From Promethearchaeota archaeon (GTDB lineage Archaea; Asgardarchaeota; Lokiarchaeia; Sigyniarchaeales; SOKP01), in NCBI GenBank assembly GCA_019894815.1, contig JAGXNU010000069.1:1-9395 (forward strand): 9,395 nucleotides of DNA. The letters run 5' to 3'. A program made the translations under genes and the position numbers. The notes below the pieces were generated by a model. That model searched no databases. It had not been told where the DNA came from and saw only the letters and a list, made by a program, of their open reading frames with translations. Below, piece after piece: positions 6,310 through 9,395 of this stretch (position 1 is its first letter; each line of letters opens with the position of its first letter).

Positions 6310-6849
6310 TTAATAAAAGATATAATACATAGAAAACCCCAATGTTGAGATCAGCATTACTAGTAACAAATTTCGTCCGTTTGGCCATTCATATCGCTTT
6401 ATGAGACGAATATCTAATAGATATGAACTTGAATATACAATCAAAATCCCTATTGCAAATACAACTAAATCTCGTGGAGGAACATAGTTCCATATACCTG
6501 TAATATATATATACAATCCTGCAATAAGTATGGGAGGATGCATCGTAATCCTTTCAACTAATAACCATCCCTTATTCTTTTTCCAATAGTCTCTCCCTTT
6601 AAAATGACGATAGAAATTAACATCCCAAGTTGATGTAAAAATCATTGCAGGAAAACACACTGCTAGTATTACATTAAAAATAGGATTTTCTAAATTAAAG
6701 ATTATACTAAAGCAGAAAAAATAATTAACTAAACGACTAACATAAAATCTTCTGAATTGAAGCTCATCCTTTAATTTGAATGTTGAGAGCCAAAATCTAA
6801 AGATAAAAAAGACTATTCCAATAGACGGTAGTACTATATTATTAGACAT
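6310..6849 (-). CDS. Multi-pass membrane protein of unknown function, 179 aa
   Basis: I do not recognise a family. The protein is strongly hydrophobic with about five predicted membrane segments, roughly residues 5-25, 42-72 (possibly one long or two short segments), 102-122, 127-148 and 158-178. Between the second and third lies a charged, aromatic loop rich in R, H, K and W (STWDVNFYRHFKGRDYWKKNKG). A second basic loop (RLIKRYEWPNGRN) precedes the last segment. It is read in the same direction as the fusion flavoprotein, 45 bases upstream, so the two are probably cotranscribed and the protein may be a membrane anchor or partner for it. The ATG at 6849 has only a weak AGG upstream. A TATA-like element at 6893-6900 suits it. 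No signal peptide, metal-binding cysteine cluster or enzyme motif is evident. Confidence 0.75.
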   Translation of the reverse strand: MSNNIVLPSIGIVFFIFRFWLSTFKLKDELQFRRFYVSRLVNYFFCFSIIFNLENPIFNVILAVCFPAMIFTSTWDVNFYRHFKGRDYWKKNKGWLLVERITMHPPILIAGLYIYITGIWNYVPPRDLVVFAIGILIVYSSSYLLDIRLIKRYEWPNGRNLLLVMLISTLGFSMYYIFY

Positions 6850-6892
6850 TAACCTAATTTAGACTTTTTTCATTTTAAATATTGTGTTTATT

Positions 6893-6900
6893 GTATATAA
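6893..6900 (-). promoter_or_regulatory. TATA-like box for the membrane protein-flavoprotein unit
   Basis: The minus strand reads TTATATAC, in the context TCATTATATACAA, a good match to archaeal TATA boxes. It would start transcription near 6870, about 20 bases before the ATG at 6849. It is one of two divergent TATA-like boxes flanking the palindrome at 6917-6936. Confidence 0.45.
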
Positions 6901-6916
6901 TGAATTTTTCTCATCC

Positions 6917-6936
6917 TTCTAATACATGTATTAGAA
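6917..6936. promoter_or_regulatory. Perfect 20-bp palindrome in the divergent promoter region (candidate operator)
   Basis: The half-site TTCTAATACA is followed directly by its exact reverse complement, TGTATTAGAA; the flanking C/C pair ends the symmetry. It lies between the minus-strand TATA-like box (6893-6900) and the plus-strand one (6940-6947), ending three bases before the latter, where TFB would contact the promoter. A homodimeric regulator bound here could control both divergent transcripts. There is no T-tract and no gene end beside it, so a terminator role is unlikely. I see no further copy in the window. Confidence 0.6.
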
Positions 6937-6939
6937 CTC

Positions 6940-6947
6940 TATAAATA
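6940..6947 (+). promoter_or_regulatory. TATA-like box for the GT87 glycosyltransferase gene
   Basis: Plus-strand TATAAATA, about 50 bases before the GTG start at 6993. It predicts transcription start near 6968 and a leader of about 25 bases. It directly adjoins the 20-bp palindrome. Confidence 0.45.
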
Positions 6948-6992
6948 ATAAACTATGACTTTATATTAAGATAAAATCTAATTATAGTTAGT

Positions 6993-8306
6993 GTGAGTGA
7001 AAATATTGAATTAAGTCTCTTAAAACAAGACCTTAAGAACTGCACGGATCACATAAAAAAAACTAAAGCTCTAAAAAATTCACTGATTTTAAACCTTGTA
7101 TATATAATATTCACAGTTTTGTGTTTCTTTCTTGTTCCATTAATAATCCCGATTGAGAATACCATTATTGCTAATGATTTTAGGATATTTTACCAGTCTG
7201 CACAAGCAATTATTACAGATCCAGAACAATTGTATTCTTTGCCCGCTTATAAAATGCCATTTCGATACCTTCCTTTCTTTTCTATACTTTTTGTACCCTA
7301 CACACTAATACCTTTCGAACTCGGTTTTGTAATTCATACTTTTTTATTAGGTTTAATTCAAACAGCTTCATTTTATCTGATCTATATAATTTCAACACGA
7401 TTTTATAAGGTAAAATATAATAATAAAGTGAAGAGCGATTTGTTATTTATATGCTTGATGGCACCCTTACAAGTACCCATGATTCTTATGGGACAAATCT
7501 CACATATCTTCATTTTGTTGATTTTAATCGTTATTTTTCTTATTGAGAATATTAAAACGGAGAAATATGAGATTAATTATCAACATTTTTTAATTGGGTT
7601 AATATTAGGTTTCAGCATTTCTTTGAAACCTTATTCAATTTTAATAATTCCTCTATTAATAAAATTGGTTATAACTTTTGAAGATAAAAAGATAAAAATA
7701 AGGTTTAAAATTCTAATCAAACTATTATCTGGTTTGATCATTTCTCATATAATTAATATTATATATTTTTTAGTTTATCCTGGTTTGTTACCTGAATTTT
7801 TAGAAATTAATTCAACCACTCAATTAATAAATTATCCTAGTAGCAGTATAACCAGGCTAATTTCGTTCATTTTCAATTCATTTTCAATTGAACCTATTTT
7901 CATGCTAATTCTCACAATCTTATTATATGGTCTATTATTTTCAATTTTCTTAATTACTCCTTCAAATAAAACTAATTATCCTGCATATGTTAGCATGGTC
8001 ATCCTTATCATAATGATAAATTTTACAGATTCCTGGTTTTTGAACTTCTTAATTGTGTTTATGTTAATTTTTCCCGGACTATTTCAATTTGAAGATGAGG
8101 TAAGTTTCATCCAATCGGAATCCCTAAAAAGAAGGCTTAGGATCTCTAATTTTATCACATACAAGATTATTTATTACGGTATTATATATTTTACAGTTGG
8201 AGTAGTATTAGGTTTAACAGTTTTTCCTACTGATCCAATTTTACCATTTTTTCTAATAATCTTGTATCTCATTATCTTATGGCGTTTATTTCGTAATTAC
8301 CGATAA
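6993..8306 (+). CDS. GT87 (DUF2029) family polytopic glycosyltransferase
   Basis: A 437-residue integral membrane protein of the GT-C superfamily, probably transferring a sugar, in known relatives mannose or arabinose from a polyprenyl-phosphate donor, to an acceptor on the outer face of the membrane. After a ~28-residue charged cytoplasmic N-terminus and a first membrane helix (~30-52) comes the signature extracellular loop: N61-D62-F63 with the likely catalytic Asp, Y81, and F90-RYLPF-95. These are followed by the GQIS element (167-170) and SLKPYS (210-215), both typical of GT87. About nine to eleven membrane helices are predicted. Translation starts at GTG 6993; no strong Shine-Dalgarno is seen. 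It is transcribed away from the membrane protein-flavoprotein unit across a shared promoter region with a palindrome. The family call rests on these motifs. Donor and acceptor are unknown. Confidence 0.8.
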   Translation: MSENIELSLLKQDLKNCTDHIKKTKALKNSLILNLVYIIFTVLCFFLVPLIIPIENTIIANDFRIFYQSAQAIITDPEQLYSLPAYKMPFRYLPFFSILFVPYTLIPFELGFVIHTFLLGLIQTASFYLIYIISTRFYKVKYNNKVKSDLLFICLMAPLQVPMILMGQISHIFILLILIVIFLIENIKTEKYEINYQHFLIGLILGFSISLKPYSILIIPLLIKLVITFEDKKIKIRFKILIKLLSGLIISHIINIIYFLVYPGLLPEFLEINSTTQLINYPSSSITRLISFIFNSFSIEPIFMLILTILLYGLLFSIFLITPSNKTNYPAYVSMVILIIMINFTDSWFLNFLIVFMLIFPGLFQFEDEVSFIQSESLKRRLRISNFITYKIIYYGIIYFTVGVVLGLTVFPTDPILPFFLIILYLIILWRLFRNYR

Positions 8307-8353
8307 CAGATTTCGAATTTGAAGATACCAACTAATAAATTCAAATAAAATGA

Positions 8354-8362
8354 TTTATATTT
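8354..8362 (+). promoter_or_regulatory. Possible TATA box of the truncated flavoprotein copy
   Basis: TTTATATTT is centred about 25 bases before the ATG at 8383, the spacing expected for a leaderless archaeal transcript. If real, the broken copy has kept its own promoter. AT-richness of the gap makes this tentative. Confidence 0.3.
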
Positions 8363-8382
8363 TAGAGATATTTTCCAATTTT

Positions 8383-8490
8383 ATGGTTTTAATTAACAAT
8401 GCCATTCTACGAGATAAATATCAAGTAATAATAATTGGAGCGGGTTTGGGTGGGCTAACTACAGCAGCACTATTATCTTTGATATGTTAA
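8383..8490 (+). pseudogene. Truncated N-terminal remnant of a second CrtI-like flavoprotein
   Basis: A 35-codon open frame that starts at ATG 8383 and reaches TAA at 8488-8490. Its residues DKYQVIIIGAGLGGLTTAALLS align with residues 12-33 of the fusion flavoprotein at 3871-6264 (DKYDVIIIGAGLGALTAGALLA), including the GxGxxG dinucleotide-binding turn. The eight or so residues before the match are also similar in kind, with one gap. Homology ends around 8478, where the sequence becomes LIC-stop, and four bases later the convergent methyltransferase gene ends. The rest of the domain, including the acidic residue for the FAD ribose, is missing, so the product cannot bind FAD. The best reading is a duplicated flavoprotein gene cut by a deletion or rearrangement. 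Divergence from the intact copy at synonymous sites argues against a very recent duplication. Confidence 0.75.
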
Positions 8491-8493
8491 AAT

Positions 8494-9324
8494 CTATTCA
8501 ACAAATTTTAAATGTATAATTTTTGCTGCTTTTATTCGCTCAGATTTCTTAATTGCTGAAATTATTTCACCACTCCAACTTGGATTTAGCTCTGTTCTTC
8601 CCCAAATCGTATACCAATCGTGTAGCTGAATCTTAGATGACCACTTTGGAAAAATTTTTGTTGGATTGCCAACTCCAAAGTGAAATCTCAAATCTTTTTC
8701 ACCAGCTTTTTTAGCTCTTAAGTTAACAACTTGATTAGCGAGTTTAGAGGTCGCATCAAAAATAAGTTCTGCTTTTGGGAAACGTTTGGCCATTTCAATA
8801 ACTAAAGATGATATTTTTTCTTCCTCAAAATAATAGACAAAACCACCTGCAATGAAAAAGATTCCGTTGTTTAGGTCATAGTTAATTTCATCGAACCAAG
8901 AATAATCAAGAGCAGATTTTGGAATAAATTTATTTCTTTCGGATTCAGATAAAAACTTTTTTCGAAATATAATAGCTGAAGGTAAATCTAAATCGTACCA
9001 CTTGATTGTACCATTATCTACTCTATAAAAAGTAGTATCTAGTCCTGCCCCAATATTAACGATTGTAGCTGATGGATGGCTTTCAATAAATTCTTTAACT
9101 GCCATATCAAAATTTTTAGCTCTTACTAATAATCCTAACCCACGCCATTCACCAAGATATGTTTCGATATTCGAAAAATCATAATCCACATTCTTAATGA
9201 TCTCTATAGCTTTAAAGTCATTTAATAATTCGGGATATAACTGACTATACTTCGCCCGAGCCCATAATGGACCCAACATCGTTTCTTCGATTTTTTCATT
9301 AAATTCAAGAGAGATTTTATTCAT
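8494..9324 (-). CDS. Class I SAM-dependent methyltransferase, TcmP/LCMT family
   Basis: A 276-residue protein of the leucine carboxyl methyltransferase/TcmP-like family, which methylates hydroxyl or carboxyl groups on small molecules or proteins. The N-terminus ETMLGPLWARAKYSQ (14-28) followed by VDYDFS (46-51) is typical of the family's lid region. Then come the SAM-binding motif I V89-NIGAGLDTTFYR-101, the acidic D111-L-D113 that follows, SALDYSW (137-143) near the adenine pocket, and AGGFVYYF (159-166) as motif IV/post-IV. Length is complete for the family. The start at 9324 keeps the whole lid region, although no Shine-Dalgarno is seen, so it may be leaderless or read through from the preceding gene. 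It converges with the flavoprotein remnant at 8383-8490. The substrate is unknown. A tie to isoprenoid or lipid modification is suggested only by the neighbours. Confidence 0.85.
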   Translation of the reverse strand: MNKISLEFNEKIEETMLGPLWARAKYSQLYPELLNDFKAIEIIKNVDYDFSNIETYLGEWRGLGLLVRAKNFDMAVKEFIESHPSATIVNIGAGLDTTFYRVDNGTIKWYDLDLPSAIIFRKKFLSESERNKFIPKSALDYSWFDEINYDLNNGIFFIAGGFVYYFEEEKISSLVIEMAKRFPKAELIFDATSKLANQVVNLRAKKAGEKDLRFHFGVGNPTKIFPKWSSKIQLHDWYTIWGRTELNPSWSGEIISAIKKSERIKAAKIIHLKFVE

Positions 9325-9346
9325 TTTAAATTTTTTTTATAAAAAT

Positions 9347-9395
9347 CTATTCTTTATTATCAAGTTGCTTTTTAAGTTCTACTTTTTCTTGCTCT
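9347..9395 (-). CDS. Possible C-terminal end of an upstream gene (runs off right edge)
   Basis: Read on the minus strand, the edge gives a frame EQEKVELKKQLDNKE followed by TAG at 9347-9349. The charged, heptad-like composition would suit the end of a coiled coil. It ends 22 bases before the methyltransferase start, a normal spacing for genes in one transcript. With only 15 codons visible, chance is a real alternative. Confidence 0.35.
   Translation of the reverse strand, partial: EQEKVELKKQLDNKE

Noticed and set aside
8317..8346. Seven-base inverted repeat (ATTTGAA ... TTCAAAT, 16-base loop) after the GT87 gene as a terminator
   Set aside because: The stem is weak and AT-only apart from one pair, the loop is long, and no T-tract follows on the plus strand.
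1..9395. tRNA or rRNA genes, CRISPR arrays, insertion sequences or integrase attachment sites
   Set aside because: Reading both strands I found no cloverleaf-like segment, no regularly spaced repeats, no transposase or integrase motifs and no flanking direct repeats. The rearrangement at 8478-8494 has no visible mobile-element end.

Overview
The window is AT-rich and looks archaeal, most plausibly from a non-methanogenic anaerobe using a tetrahydromethanopterin or methanofuran-type Wood-Ljungdahl pathway. The evidence is a formylmethanofuran dehydrogenase (Fwd) operon headed by a hydrogenase/heterodisulfide-reductase-linked MvhD-type subunit, a TreT-like GT4 glycosyltransferase of the kind known from Thermococcales, and archaeal-style TATA-like boxes and oligo-T stops. 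A low-GC Asgard lineage (Lokiarchaeia-like) would fit. That is inference, because no rRNA or other phylogenetic marker is present.

Layout. (1) Positions 1-2331, minus strand: a compact operon read mvhD - fwdG-like ferredoxin - fwdF-like polyferredoxin - fwdD - fwdB. The fwdB gene runs off the left edge. Genes overlap or are a few bases apart, and every internal gene has a good Shine-Dalgarno sequence, while the first gene has none. (2) Positions 2332-2578: a divergent intergenic region with a perfect 16-bp palindrome just upstream of mvhD. (3) Positions 2579-3799, plus strand: a TreT-like glycosyltransferase gene interrupted by one in-frame TAA where the family has a conserved Gln, followed by a T9 tract. 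(4) Positions 3871-6849, minus strand: a two-gene unit of a multi-pass membrane protein of unknown function and a ~797-residue flavoprotein. The flavoprotein fuses a phytoene desaturase/carotenoid isomerase-like half to a shortened GltD/DPYD-type Fe-S plus FAD half. (5) Positions 6850-6992: a second divergent region carrying a perfect 20-bp palindrome between two TATA-like boxes. (6) Positions 6993-8306, plus strand: a GT87 (DUF2029) polytopic glycosyltransferase. (7) Positions 8383-8490, plus strand: a 35-codon remnant of a second copy of the flavoprotein N-terminus. (8) Positions 8494-9324, minus strand: a TcmP/LCMT-family methyltransferase, then the last codons of a possible further gene at the right edge.

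How the parts fit. The Fwd operon encodes the CO2-reducing (or formyl-oxidising) entry step and its Fe-S wiring. MvhD in first position suggests electron exchange with an HdrA-type or hydrogenase module encoded elsewhere. The right half looks like an envelope or isoprenoid-lipid neighbourhood: a CrtI-like flavoprotein with a built-in Fe-S module, a membrane partner, a probable polyprenyl-phosphate-sugar glycosyltransferase and a small-molecule methyltransferase. The most notable items are the CrtI/GltD-like fusion that seems to lack its NAD(P)H domain, the truncated paralogue of its N-terminus, the palindrome between divergent promoters, and the single-base nonsense interruption of the TreT-like gene.
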